From: Phylloscopus collybita
Lineage: Eukaryota; Chordata; Aves; Passeriformes; Phylloscopidae
DNA length: 64,000 bases
Direction of reading: 5' to 3'
Assembly (NCBI GenBank): GCA_027886175.1
Contig: JAJNNQ010000075.1
Coordinates: 34,936,501 to 35,000,500 of the forward strand
Shown here: piece by piece, positions 35,901 through 48,560 of the stretch
Position numbering within the stretch: position 1 is the first letter of the stretch
Layout: each line of letters opens with the position of its first letter
Notes under the pieces: model-generated
The model's database searches: none
What the model was told of the DNA's origin: nothing
The model's input: only the letters and a program-made list of their open reading frames with translations
Program-made: the position numbers and the translations under genes

Positions 35901-38441
35901 GTGGGAAGGGTGATGTGCCCTTGGTGGTGCTCTGGCCCATGCCCTGCTGAGCAATGCAGCCACTGCCTCTGACTCCAGTGGATGTGACAGCTCACACTAA
36001 AGTTACATGTTCCAGACATGCAAGTTAGATTAATAGCAGGGGAAAATATTGTTTTCTCTTTTTAATTTGATAATCATGGTGTTTTCTCCTGCTTAAGTAG
36101 CATACAATTAATTCATCTTCTACTTCAAAAGCTTTCGAAAACATGAAAGTGCTACCTGTTTTATTTGGTCAATAGAGGTGCAAACTCAAAAGGAAGCCAA
36201 GCTTTTGTTTGTGTACTATGCCCAGTTTACTCATCTAGAAAGATGATGCATAGCTATTGAGCATTTGTCTGAAGAATGGTTTCTTGGGCACTGCGTCATG
36301 AAATGTATTGAAACAAGAATATATGTATACAGTTAGTGCAATCTCAAATGACTGATTTGTTTTAATGAAATTAAACTCTTCACAAGACTGCCCCAGAACT
36401 ATATCATGATTTGAAGGGCTAATGCTTGCACTGGGATGTTTACATTAGCAAACAAATCTGGGAAATAAATGTATCCATTCGTCTGCCTTGCAGGGATATT
36501 CCTGAGGAGGCAGCTGCACACTGTTTGGTTTCATTGTGTTGTTTCGGTTTTAACCAGCTTGGCTTTCTTTTCAGCCATGCAGCGGGACAGGAAGGCTCCA
36601 TTGCAGTGGTAAAAATGTTTCCTTTTAGCCAAAAAAATAAACATGTCAACTCCACCAGAGAATTTGTAAGAGTACACAGAGCAGCTCTGTTTACAGTAGG
36701 ACAGAGTACAGCAGTTGAGAGTTGGTCTTCTTAACCTCCTTTCTGTGTTCCACCCTGAAAGCACCCTGTAACACCAAGGTGGATTTTGCTGTGGTAGCCT
36801 TGCTGAAGCCACTAAAAACCCATTTACCATGTTTAAACTTCCCCAAAAAAATTAAATGTGAGATCATCATAAATTCTTCAGAGACAGCTGAAATGAACTG
36901 CTCAAATAAATCCTGAAGTAATCTAAATATAACTGAGAAAATCAACATTCAAAATAAACTAATAAGAACATTGGGAATCTTAAGCAGATGATGAGGTACA
37001 TTCAGCAGATAAATTATGTATCCCATTTAAGGATTAAGTTTCAGAATTTAGTGGGGAACAAGAAGAAAAATATTGGATATAATTTATATTAGGTAGAAAT
37101 GTAAATTCATTTTTAAATTGAGATTATGTATTTGAAATTCAAGAAATTTGATGGTTAGCCTCAAGAATCCTATCCTTTAGGAATAGTTTCACTGACCAGT
37201 CATAAGCAACAAATGCAGAAAACCAGAGCTATAGGCAGTTGAGAATGTTGTATCTGACTTCCTTTGGATACCAGCTAAGGTGACTGAAACAACCTGATTC
37301 CCAGAAAGGAGGCTAATAATAAATCCTACATTCAAGTAATTGTTTGACCAGCTCCACATGAGGGCAAACCTTGGAAAAGAGATTCCACAGCTGCAAAGAC
37401 ATGTAAAACTGCTATACATCTCATCTTTTGACTCTGCCAAGTGATATACCTTTCAGTCTTCAGAAATGGGTGAATCTAAGTAGAAAAAAAGACAAACAAA
37501 TTCTTATTTTTCACTTGGAAATTGGAGACTGCTCTCATTCTTTACTTCCATTACTTCACATGAAGATGCACCTATGTAAAAACTGTTACATTTTTTAAAG
37601 GATATCTAGGCTATCAGGTGCTTCATCTAATTCTTATTTCAAATTTTAAGATGTTTTGAAGAGAGAAAGAGAGAGAGAGATGCTAAACCCCTTCTAAAAC
37701 CACTGTCTCAGCTCCCAGGATGGTGAAAAGAAGGAGGCATTTCTATACAGCTACCTTAAATATAGAATCCAACCTGTGGAGGCTTAGGTTAGATGAGATA
37801 AATCCCATCCCCTGCAAAGCTGTGCTGCCAATTGCAGCTAAATAAGTACTCTGTCTAAAACCTCCACTTTGAGGATAAACTGGTGTTTGAAATATATAGG
37901 TATCTTTACTGTTTTTTCTTCTCATTGCACCTGCCAGCCTGGGAGATATGTATATATGTATATATATGTATTTCCTACTTTGTGTCTAACTCCCATTACT
38001 GCTAGTTGGAGATGTACACGGTTATTGAGAGCAGAATACACCCGAGTTTTAAGTACCTGAATTATTTTTACTTTGCATGGAAATATGATTAGTTGTAAAG
38101 AGAATTCAGGATTCAATGAAGGTAGCTTAATGGTAAGAATTTAGTGCAGTTTTACAATCTGATTAACTTAAAATATCTCAACTTATAGCTTTTTCAAGCA
38201 GATATAATGGACCTTATTGAATAAGTTTGCTGAATCAGGTGTTACTTACAGAGAAATATTACCATTCTTCCAAAAATAAAAGATTGCATTTCTATGTGTT
38301 ACTATTGGGTTTATCCCCTTTCTTCATGTGAAAGGAATTTGTGATACAGCCCTGAAATTATTTTATTAATGTTTTTATTTCACTGAAACCAAACAGTCTG
38401 TAGAACTAGCTCCCTCGCTTTCATATAGCAGAACTAGGCTT

Positions 38442-38443
<2 letters not shown>
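32967..38443. other. Non-coding, mostly unique DNA
   Basis: No gene supported. A GC-richer patch at 35560-36000 gives a 138-codon minus-strand frame with no recognisable domain. A short (GA)n lies at 37660-37680 and an AT/GT run at 37945-37972. Confidence 0.5.
37660..37680 (+). repeat. Short (GA)n tract
   Basis: GAGAGAAAGAGAGAGAGAGA with one interruption. Confidence 0.85.

Positions 38444-38481
<38 letters not shown>
38444..38481 (+). repeat. (AT)19 microsatellite
   Basis: An uninterrupted alternating AT run of about 38 bp, followed by TTATTAT. It is self-complementary and prone to length change. Confidence 0.95.
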
Positions 38482-38485
<4 letters not shown>

Positions 38486-39029
38486 ATAGCAGTAACACAG
38501 AGACATTTTAGCTTCCATTAACATGATTTGGCAAAAATAACATAATTAACAAACCATGGGTTTGTGGTAACCAGGAAAGCCATAATCTTGAGGGCTGAGG
38601 TACTGAAGAATGGACCTCCTAAACCTGCTTTGTCACTAACTCCTCACATTATTTCAAGCAGCTTGTCACTCCTCTGCTTCAGGGTTACTACCTTTTAAAA
38701 TTCAGGCGGTGATGCCCTTATTGCAGGACGAGCCTCGAGTGGGGCCAGTTTGAACAAGCTGTGTGAAACAGCTTAGCTGGTGTTGATGTTCCAGTGCATT
38801 GTCCACGCCTCTCCCCGTGTGAAGGGCGCAGTCTTTGTTTTGTGTGCAGAGAGGAGATGAAGTTTGTGAAAACAGCCTCAGGATGTCTGCGCTGCACCCA
38901 CTCTGCTCCTTTGGGAGTGCTGCACCAAGCACAGGCACAGCTGGGGACATTCCATTTTGAGATTGCAGTCATTCAAAGCTTTTCCTAGATGCAGTTTTAT
39001 GCTCAAAATGGGATTAAGCAGTCTCAAGT

Positions 39030-39058
39030 AAAAAAAAAAAAAAAACAAAACCAAAAAC
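39030..39058 (+). repeat. A-rich tract
   Basis: A run of 16 A followed by CAAAA and CCAAAAAC units. Confidence 0.85.
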
Positions 39059-41063
39059 ATAATCTTAGGAAGACCACTCAAAGTTTTGTTGTTTGGGTGG
39101 GTTTTTTTTCATTTTACATACACTGTGCATATGTGCACACACACATTTGATACACCTAATAAAGAAATCACCCTCATTTTCATGCTTAAATGTCAAGACA
39201 AACTCAATATTTGCCATGTTACCAATGTAGGAGGGTGGGTATGAGGAACCAGGGAAGTGTCTTTCCACATGTGATGCCTTGTGGTGTGCTGTGCTCAGCT
39301 GCATACTTATCTACCTGGGTGAACTCAAGCTGCCTAAGCAGTGGTTTTCCAGTCTAAGCCAGCTGAACCTGAGCACAGCACTTCCTCTCATCTGCAAAAC
39401 ATTGTTTAGGAAGGTGTAGTGTGCTGTCCTTTGGAAACATTTATCTTTCCAGTGAGTATACAGGGGTGTAAATGACCATTTTGATTTAAAATTAAGGAAT
39501 AAGTTACAGTAGCACTGAGAAAATGAAACCAGTTTTTAGATTGCTCAAAATATTTAAAACGTAAAAATTATGTGCAAACTGTAAATATATACAATAGTTC
39601 TAAATATATAATTCATTTTCAGCCCCATAAAGAACAAGGCTGTTAACGTTATGGAATAGCTATGATTAATTTTGAATGCCTGTTTTTTTGATAGAAAACA
39701 CAGATATTGCAGATGATGGCATGAAACACAGAGAGTTCTGATGAAGGGTGTGTCGTGAGAAACCCACAATCATTGAACATACTGGTATCCTATGCAGAAA
39801 TACTAGGCCAAACAAATGACTAACATGTTAGGAATGACAAAAATCTGTCATCTCACTCTATCAGCATCTCACCACTTTTTTTTAGTCCTGCTACTTAGTA
39901 TCAAACAGAAAGCCTATGGAATGTAGAAGATAAAAAAAAAACAAAAAAAATTTGAAAGAATAAAATTATTCAGAAAACATTAGGACAGGGTAAAATTGTA
40001 GTGAAATTTCTGCTCATTTTTCAAGCTGTGATAGAACTACTTTAAAAAAACCCAAACCCACGTAAATGAAAAAAAAATTTGAAACATTATAACCTTTTTC
40101 TTCCTCTGCATTAACTGTACAAAATATTGAATTCTGTAGTCCACACTCCAAGTTTTGCCTGGGTAAGTAGGAATGATCACATCTTGGCATCACTTGCCAA
40201 GCAGCATTTTTTACTGATATATACAGAAGGTTGGTTGTGCCATTTAAGTCTGTCAAGTTCTCAGACTATGTATAAGAAAGAAAAGCTCATCCAGGACTGA
40301 AATGACAGAACCACTGAAATCTAACACAGAATGAAGAAGTTTGAAAAAAGCTAAGAAGAAAGTATTGTGGTAAGTGCTTTAACTGCAGCAAATGCCAAAA
40401 GGCAATGTGATTGAAATAGCTCAGATCATTCCATGACTCTTGGTTCTTGAATAAGTTTAGGGCTATTTTGGATTGTAATCCAGAAAGTCACATCTTATTC
40501 ATAACTAGAGAAGTCACCAGAGCTGTTCTGCTCTCACTGATGATGTTGCTGCTACCCTCACCTTTTAATTTCCTTCACTTGATTGTATGAGTTTTCCTTT
40601 GTCTCATTGTCACATACATTGAGAATTTTATTGTTGCAAACGGTTGTCATCAAAAATGATGATTTGTTGAGTCTTAGGGTGATATTAAGGGTAGAGTTAC
40701 ATTATTGTTTGTCCATTTTGGAGTCTGCCATAGCCTCTGAAGCTTCCTGCACGTTCAGAGAAAGTCACTTTCCTATTTTCCCTGTGCCATACACACATAT
40801 AGATGTGTATATGCTTTTGAAAACTAGAGCTTTTAGCGATTGGCTCAGCTAACACCATCCTTAACAAGCTTGTTTTAGTCTATTACTTCAAATTAATTTT
40901 TTAAGACTAGAGCATTAGAGAGGATGTCTTCTGGGGCTACTGTTGGAAAGACAAGACTGAGGACTAGTTTATGAAATAAAAACAGCACATAAGGGAAGAA
41001 AATTGCCTAAAGGAAACATACTGCTGTTCGAAGCAGGCAAGAGGTGGGAGGCAATCTTGTTAC

Positions 41064-41117
41064 AAAAAAGAAAAAACAAACAAACAAGGAAAAAACGCCC
41101 AAACCAAAACAAAAAAA
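41064..41117 (+). repeat. A-rich / CAAA tract
   Basis: A runs separated by G or C, with CAAACAAACAA and CCAAAACAAAAAAA blocks. Confidence 0.85.
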
Positions 41118-41543
41118 CTGGGGGAAATGTCCAGACTCTCTTGAATATCCCAAGCTGAAACTGAGGTTTTGCCAATTTTAACCTACCCTACACATTTTTC
41201 TTATGGTTGGCATCTGAGAATTGCTGGTAAGAAACCCTCAAAATTTGAAAATGCTTTAGGGTTTGCATCCTGCCTGCTGACAGATATGCACTGGGGAGGT
41301 GAGGCACAGAGGGTGCTGCTGTCTCTTTTGTAGTTGCACCCTTTAACTTGATACATCTGGTATGGAACATGGCAGGGAAATAATTTTGAGTACAGCTTGA
41401 TGCACCCATTAAACATTGCGAATCAAATTCCAAGTTCCTGGAACATTCCTCGAAATGGAGAAGTTCTATTTGTAAAATAAAAAAGAATAAGAAAGCAGAC
41501 AACCAGGAGACTGTCATACACGCTCTGAGACTGTATGTGCTGG

Positions 41544-41645
41544 TTCCTTTTCTTCCTTTTTTTCCTTTTCCTTTTCCTTTTCCTTTTCCTTTTCCTTTCC
41601 CTTTCCCTTTCCTCTTTCCTCTTTCCTCTTTCCTCTTCCTTTCTT
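41544..41645 (+). repeat. 102-bp uninterrupted pyrimidine tract, (TTTTCC)n / (CTTTCCT)n
   Basis: Every base from 41544 to 41645 is C or T. The core is about seven CCTTTT units, then CCCTTT, then four CCTCTTT-type units. Pure polypyrimidine with mirror symmetry can form triplex (H-) DNA. The Lys/Glu-rich minus-strand frame here is an artefact. Confidence 0.95.
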
Positions 41646-44600
41646 ATTTTTGGACTTCAAGACCTCACCTTTTAGGTAATATCTACAAAGTAAATTATTA
41701 TTTCTTAAAGAAAACAAAGATTCTTCTGTGGCTCAGAGTTCTGAAGCTTAATGGAAACACTGTTCAATATCATGAGGTTGTTGGGGTTTTTTAACTCTGT
41801 TGGGCACATTGCTGGTATTTCACCAGGATTTGTTTAGATCTGAAATCTCCAATTTTCAAATTTACACCTTCATCCTCATGCTAAATTTATTTTCTGTCTT
41901 TAATAAGTTTCCCACTAATTTAGCTAATAAGCATCATGCACGTCATTCTTACCAGATCAAAATCACTAATTAAGACTGAACAATCATTAATATGCCCCTC
42001 CTGGATAACTCTATTCTGGAGCAAATTACAGGCAGTTTGAACTTACACTGTCAAAAATTAGATATGAAGTCAGATGCCATCCAAATGACCAAAACATGGT
42101 AAGATTCCTATTTTACTCTGACAAAGAAACACTCCTAGGAAAACAAAACCTGTGAAGCTACAGCCATCCTGCAGTGTGTAATCCTTTGTGGGAGAATCAG
42201 ACAATCAGAGCAGTCCCATATAGGCTGGGTAGGTTTGAGCATACAAGCACACGTGTAGAGCTACCTTAAATGCATTCTCTTCCCTCTCCCAAAGGTAAAA
42301 TGGGAATAAGTCAGTTTGCTGCCAATTGAATGATCTTTGCATTTAACTCTTTCTCTAAACGTGCTGTGTTCAAAACAGGACAGAAATAATATTTTCCTAA
42401 ACATATTTAAGAAAAAGTTGCTGAAAATTGCTACTCTATCAATTTATAAATTATGCTTAACAAGGTAATTGCTGCTAAGCATATAAATCCTCTTTCCTGA
42501 CACCCCCCAAAAAGAAGTACATTTGAGGATACAAAATGTCATTGAAACGCTGAGAACAAAAATATTTCAAACTGCTCTGTTGCTAGCATAGTATGGCTAT
42601 AGCAAAATGCATACTAGTGAGTTGGAATCATATCATCCTGAGCATCTGCACTACTCCTCCTTGGAGAGTGCATACTAATCATCTCTCTTCATGGTCAGTA
42701 ACCACATAAGGACAACACCAGACGATGCCAGTGGTTTTGGTCCTGTAGCATTTATATGCTTTCCTGCAAAGATAGTCATGCCAGATAATATTCGTCAACC
42801 TTGTCTTTGGTCTTCTCTCTTGATTGAGGCAGATGTTTATTTTCCATCTGCACTATATGTCAGTGCAACTGCAGCCTTCATCTGGCAAAGGGTGCCTGTA
42901 ATATTATGAGGCCATCGCATAAGCTGCTGGAAAGATTACTCTTGTGAATAAAATCAGTTTATGGCTAAAAACATTTATTCTTCATTTTGATAAGCCCTTA
43001 ACAAATGAAAATTTGCTTCCTTACACTTTTGCCAAGCATAGGACCATGTTTATTTCTAGCTATATGGGTCACGAAGGATTCCCAGCTGTTAGATAGAGTC
43101 AGTTGTGCATTGCTGCACTCAACAACATCTGTTTCACAAAAACAGTATCCAGCTTTTAGCGCTCAAATGGAGGTTATACCATATGCCAGCAGACCACTTA
43201 GTTTTTACCTTGGGAACCAACTTTACACTAGTCAAGGTAACAGAGGAAGTACTGAGTATTTAAATGCTACCAGGCTTCAGTCACATCTTCATGTGCTCTT
43301 GTCATTTCCAACTATATATAGTAAAATTAGTTCCAAGCATATACTGCAAGCTGTTCCTCTGTTTAATTATTAACTGGAAGAAAGTTTGTTTGCAAAACAG
43401 TTGAAATGTTTTTTGTGATAGGCTCTGATGTTGAAAGTGGTGCCATAAGATGCTTCTGCAAATATAGAACCTTGTTAAAATGTCAAATAATATCAGCTAT
43501 CAACAAAAGCAGATCAGGCTGAATACCCTTTAACTACTGAGCAGGATGTTAAAAAGCCATACTACCATGGAACTCTTCAGAGCCTCGCAAACCATTCAAA
43601 ATGTCTGGCGGTGTTATACTACCAGGATATTTTCGATTATGATTTATGTTGTGCTACCAACTGTCTGCTTTCCTCTCATTTGGTTTTAATCACTTAATGA
43701 CTCTCTAGAAATAAAGTTTTAAAAATATGTATTTTTGACAGCAACAGATTAAATTAGGTTAAAGGAAGTGTTTCTGATGTGTGAATCACTCTCTCAGGAG
43801 AATACCAAATAATTTTATGCCCTTAATGGTAGCAGGAGGACAATTGTTCCTGGTAAAAATTGCATAACATTGTATTGCATTCAGTGATACAGTAAAGCAG
43901 ATTTGTTTGCCAATGATTCATTTCTATTATAAACGTTTTGTAGCAAAATACATTCCTTAATGCCCAGTAACATGTTTTCAATAGCACACGGATTAAATTT
44001 GGTATGTACTCCAGACTAGCTACAATACTGCCATTATAACTGATTCTACCAAATCATGTCACTGAAAATGTGAATTATGCCAGTGAAACGAATGAGTTAG
44101 ATTCTGTTAACACTGACAATATTTCCTTGTTTGTAATTCAGCTGACTGCAGTGGAATTATTCTTTACTGAAATAATGCAAAGAGCCAATCATGGTGCTAC
44201 AGACCCGTTTGCTCCAAGTCCCATTCTTCATTTGTAAAACTTAAGAATAAGTAGAGTCAAGACGAACTAATAAACTTCTTATATCTATCTCTCAGCCATG
44301 AAAGAAACAAGTAAGAGACAGATTCATATCACCAAATAGATTTTGTTCTGAACAACTTTCAGAAGAGTAGTAATAAACTCACTTGGTCCATTGTAACTCT
44401 TCTGTGAGCATCACATATACACGGTACAAGTATCTGGCTTAGGCTTGTCTCTTTACCTACATTCTGAGCTTTGCTATTGACATGCCTCAAGCTCCTCTGG
44501 TTCTTTTCTACTGTTCATGCTTTTGTTTTGCCTGAAAATGATGTGGTGTTCCCATGCTGATATGGAGTTTACACCCTGATATGCAGCAAGGTATAGACAG

Positions 44601-45078
44601 AAAAGCAACCACTTCCAATAACAGATGCTCGAAGTTCCATACTACAGACATTGCTGGAGCCTGACAAATCCATGCTTTTGGGAAATGGGTCAATAAATCT
44701 ACAAAACAAAAACCAACCTTTTAAGCGTGCCAAGACATAAATTGTACTAAGAATAATTTGGGGTTTTGTTCCCAAAAGCGACACCAACATAAAAAGAATT
44801 CCAGGGCAGATCATGACCTTGGAGGCTGCAGATTTATGAATAGGATGATACAACCTCATGGTTTAATTTTTATATCCTTTTGCAAAAAACACATATTGAC
44901 ACTTCAGAGAAATAGGGTTGGAAGAAAAATAAGATTGCCTAGTTTTTTAAATTTAGGCTAAGTACATTATAGACTGAAAATTTTGCCAGATAGCTAGGTC
45001 CAAAGTGGTTTAGCAAAATTAAAATCAGAGAAGTGACATCCATTCATACTGCATCAGGACTGGGCTTCTAACCTACAT
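41646..45078. other. Non-coding, mostly unique AT-rich DNA
   Basis: No exon or RNA gene supported. The largest frame (43005-43373, 122 codons) shows no domain. The segment 43380-44280 is a candidate conserved non-coding region (separate entry). Confidence 0.5.
43380..44280. promoter_or_regulatory. Candidate conserved non-coding region
   Basis: Nine hundred bases with no repeat, no long frame and few homopolymers, but many TAAT/ATTA, TGACAG-like and ATTTGCAT-like words. This resembles long-range enhancer clusters. Inference from composition only. Confidence 0.22.
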
Positions 45079-45137
45079 CTTCTTTGTTTTTTCTTTTATT
45101 TTCTTTTCTTTTTTTTTTTCTTTTTCTTTTTCTTTTC

Positions 45138-45163
<26 letters not shown>
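45079..45163 (+). repeat. T-rich polypyrimidine tract
   Basis: From 45099 to 45163 all bases are C or T, with a terminal run of about 26 T. The Lys/Arg-rich minus-strand frame here is an artefact. Confidence 0.93.
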
Positions 45164-45168
<5 letters not shown>

Positions 45169-48100
45169 TACTCACTGTGGTCAGATATGGAATTGAGCTA
45201 CTCCTGCAAAAACATTTACTTAAATCATGGGTGAAAAACTGAGTTTTCAAACCTGTTTTCTGTTTCCAAACCTTTAAGAAATCATCCAACTAAGAATAAT
45301 TTACTCAAAGGACAATATGAAACACTTCATGCATAATAAAACCCCAACATATCCTTGAAATGATCTGGTCTATTCATTTCTGATGAAAAAAATTCCTCTT
45401 TCTTTATATTTTGAATATTCTTTTTCCTGTCTTCATCAACATTTAGTTCTTTGGGACATTGATGCCCTTCTGTAAGTGTGTATCATGTCATGTTCGGCTA
45501 ATTCTGTACTGCAAATAGTACCAGTTTAGCTTGTTCTTCCCCCAAGGGCTAAAATTACTGAGGCTTTGGGTTTCCTGTTTTCATCACCAGTAATTGTCTA
45601 AAAAGTCACATCCTCCACAAATTAAAACAAGGGGTTTGTTTTAAAATAAGTGACCTTTGCAGAATGGTGCACTTTCATACTTTGGAGATTTCATCCTAGA
45701 ATACACCTTATTTTCCAAAGAAGATGGGAAGCACTGGTGTTTCTGGTTTTAAGTGTTCAGAAATTTATAAGTTGCTGGAAAATTTTCCCTTCTATTCATT
45801 ATCGTTTGGCATCCAGCTCACTTTTGAAGTGTTGGCCCTTGCTCTTGGGAAGCAAGAGGATTCCTAGGGATGAAAAGAATGTGGGAACACCTAGGGTGCT
45901 GTGAATATTGCTTTTTCAAATGAAACAAAAGCAAAATTTGTTCACTCCTCAATCCATGACCTTACCACAGATTTCTTTGCCATATTTCTGGCCAATCATT
46001 TCTTGTATGAAATTTTATGTATGCTGAACTTATAACAGTAACACTGTACAGACAGTATACAGAGGTGCTTCTGTCCCCATTCAGTAAAGCTGACCCATTC
46101 CAAACATTGAAACTTTGCTCTTCCCTCCTAAGTGAATCATTGCCAGGAACAACTCTCTGTTCCCCTTTCCAGACCCTTCATTTCCACAGCACATCTGTAT
46201 AGCCTTGCTCCACATGAGAAGAATTTCATGGGTACTTTGAAATCCCATCTTTGGCCTGGAGTGTCTGTACTGCTCCTGCTGTAAAGCCATGGTATCATCA
46301 CAGCTAGCAGCTATAAAGACACACTTTTCATTTGTCATCTGTGGACACAAAATGTTGACATTCACATTCATGTCCACTGGGAGTCTCATCGAATCCTTAG
46401 TCCTAGACTGCTATTTTTCAGAGTCCAGCCTACTTCCTACAGCCTCAGCACGTCGGCAGGAGGGAAGCAGGTGTGTATCCTTTCCAGGGCAGAGGGGTAA
46501 GAAAAATTCTTGCTCAACCTTTTGGGGATTCCACTGTCCCATTCTATGCTCTTTATACATTTCATTTACAAAATCAATGATGAATGGCACCATCTGCTTC
46601 TCACTCCCCACTAACTCTTGGCCATCTCTTCTTTTTACTATGGTTTTGTACTTCTGCTTCATGAACCTTTCCATTCCCCCCCCATTTAAAACTCTACATT
46701 GGTTTTATTTAAGCTCTCCCTAAGCCTACAAGTTTGGTAAGTTATTCTGAACAAAACATTAAAAAAAAAAACCAAGCTGGTTTTCCAGGTGGGTTTTCCC
46801 AAGCTCTCACAGCTCCCATTCAAGTAAAGTTTTTACAGTTACATCTGTGCAAACAGTGAAAACAAATACAGTGTAATGGCAGGGAGCTGAAGGAAGTTAA
46901 GTGCACCTCTCCACCTGCCAAGGCCCAGACGTGGGAAATAACACAGCACAAAGACCCCAAATACTGGGACACAACAAAATTATTGCTACAGAAGGCTTCG
47001 GTACTATTTTAGTTTCATTTCTTGAAGCATAATCTTTTCTGCAACCATTGTTTTCCCATTACTGCTGCAAGCAGTTTTAGCACCAAGCTTGAGGTAAGAT
47101 TTATAACATCTCTAAAAACAGAAATGAGCAAAGTGTTTGTCTGCAAAGAAGAATGTCCATCATTAAGAGAGACCACAAGGAGAGATGTTTGCATCTATTG
47201 GCAGAGATAGGTAGGACATAACTTACAGCAGGACTTACTGCCTTACAGAGTTTGGATGTTTATTAAGAGTGAGAAAGAAAAGTCTGTTTTCTGAAATTCC
47301 TCAGATTTTCTAATTTCCCTCCAGTCCCCAAATGAGGCCAGTAACAGTCACTCTTAATATTTTTCTCCTCATAAAAACCTCTTCTTTCTTCTTACTAAAT
47401 GATCCCATGTGGCACATAAAGCCAGTGCTGTTTCTTAAAGATGTTTCTCAAATAGAAAAATCCCCAGTTGGTTCTAGACACTTGTGTCTACCAGACAGGC
47501 ACCAACTGATACTAACTAGAGATGGGGAAAGCCTGGAAAGCTTCTGGGATGTACTGGACTCTGTACATCCTCTCATACAGGGTGAGGCCACAGTTTATTC
47601 TATTTGCTCTTCAATAATATATGATGATGCTAGAGAATGTGCATCTCAGCATTCCCCTCAAACACCCTCCCACTTTGTGCAGTCTTATGTACTTTATGGG
47701 CTGGACATGCCCATAAAGTACACGTCTTTCCACTTAAACAGCCCACAGCCCTATTTTTACACCCATGTACAGAGCCTATGATGTCCTTGAAATGAGCTCT
47801 ATGACTTAATTACCGTGTGAAAAAATCATGTACTTTTGGTTTGTTGCCTGGTTATGCATTTTTTTCTATAATAGAGAGAGGCAACAACTTGTTGTTCCCA
47901 GTTCTTCATCTCTATGTTTGTGACTTTACAGACTTGCCCTCAAACTTTCTCAGAGTTGAGGGAACTCAGTGGAGTTGAGTCTGTTTGATCTGTGTTCCTG
48001 CGGGAAGCTTTCTCTGTTCCTCTGATCACCATTTTCCCACTCTTCTTCTGCTGTATCCTTCCTGATATGGAAGGAAGCAGCAGCATGCAGAACTCATGGG

Positions 48101-48279
48101 ACACACAAGGATTCACAATGGCATAATGATCTTTCTGGTTTGTTTTTGATTCCTTTCCCAATATCTTCTAACAATCTATCTGGGATTTTTTTATTGCCTC
48201 TGACTAATAAGGTTAAATCTTCACACCCACAGTGAGTGAGGATCTCTTTGCTGAGCAGTAATAACTAAATTAAAGCATC
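45164..48279. other. Non-coding, mostly unique DNA with one strong hairpin
   Basis: No gene supported. Frames of 144 codons (46289-46723) and 149 codons (47332-47781) show no domain and no codon bias. The hairpin at 47688-47722 falls inside the second. Confidence 0.5.
47688..47722. repeat. Perfect 14-bp stem, 7-nt loop hairpin
   Basis: The left arm TGTACTTTATGGGC (47688-47701) is the exact reverse complement of the right arm GCCCATAAAGTACA (47709-47722), around TGGACAT. The stem is short for a microRNA precursor and nothing else identifies it. Confidence 0.9.
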
Positions 48280-48560
48280 TCACTGTGTATGCATAGTTGA
48301 TGATTGTTTTCCCCTATGTGCATTATTTGATGCTTATGGATATTGAATTTCTTTTATTATTCTTAGTCATGTACCATTCAGTACCATGAGATCCTTTTGT
48401 AACTCCTTGTGGATGCTTACTACCATGAATGATTTTGAATCATCTGCAACTTTGTCACACCTCTTTCCAGATTATTTATAATGCCAACAGAAGAGGCTTC
48501 AGCCTCTTCTCCAGCCTCTAGAAGAGGCTCCCTGCAAGACTGTCATGGAATTCTCTCCTG
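48280..48560 (-). mobile_element. Ancient CR1/L3-clade LINE fragment, reverse transcriptase region
   Basis: Minus-strand translations in shifting frames recover reverse-transcriptase landmarks in the right order. These are an LQGA (motif B, QGS-like) near 48530, IINNLERG near 48480, KVADDSKSF (motif C, FADD-like) at about 48427-48453, HKELQKDL at about 48388-48411, and KFNIHKHQIMHIG at about 48311-48350. The order and spacing match the palm-to-thumb part of CR1/L3 LINEs. Frame changes between motifs show it is long dead. It is far more decayed than the CR1 copies at 17.3 and 50.8 kb, so it is probably an old amniote family. A small palindromic insert (48489-48529) disrupts the stretch after motif B. 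Confidence 0.82.
48489..48529. repeat. Two adjacent inverted repeats inside the old LINE
   Basis: A perfect 10-bp inverted repeat (48489-48498 with 48501-48510, 2-nt loop) is followed by a 7-bp one (48513-48519 with 48523-48529, 3-nt loop). All arms use the same AGAGGCT/AGCCTCT word. Confidence 0.85.

Larger units (their letters stand above)
38482..41543. other. Non-coding DNA with A-rich tracts
   Basis: No gene supported. A-rich tracts lie at 39030-39058, about 39933-39951 and 41064-41117. The segment 38700-38980 is GC-richer with a few CpGs, but no exon could be assigned. Confidence 0.5.

Noticed and set aside
41514..41717. Lys/Glu-repeat protein frame on the minus strand
   Set aside because: It is the translation of the pyrimidine microsatellite at 41544-41645.
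44909..44945. GGGTTGGAAG...CCTAGTT resembling a reverse CR1 tail
   Set aside because: Only about 30 diverged bases match and the usual following CR1 sequence is absent.
45045..45070. 13-nt match to the miR-217 mature sequence
   Set aside because: The match stops at TACTGCATCAGGA and no complementary arm follows; coincidence.
45068..45289. Lys/Arg-rich minus-strand frame
   Set aside because: It is produced by the T-rich tract at 45079-45163.
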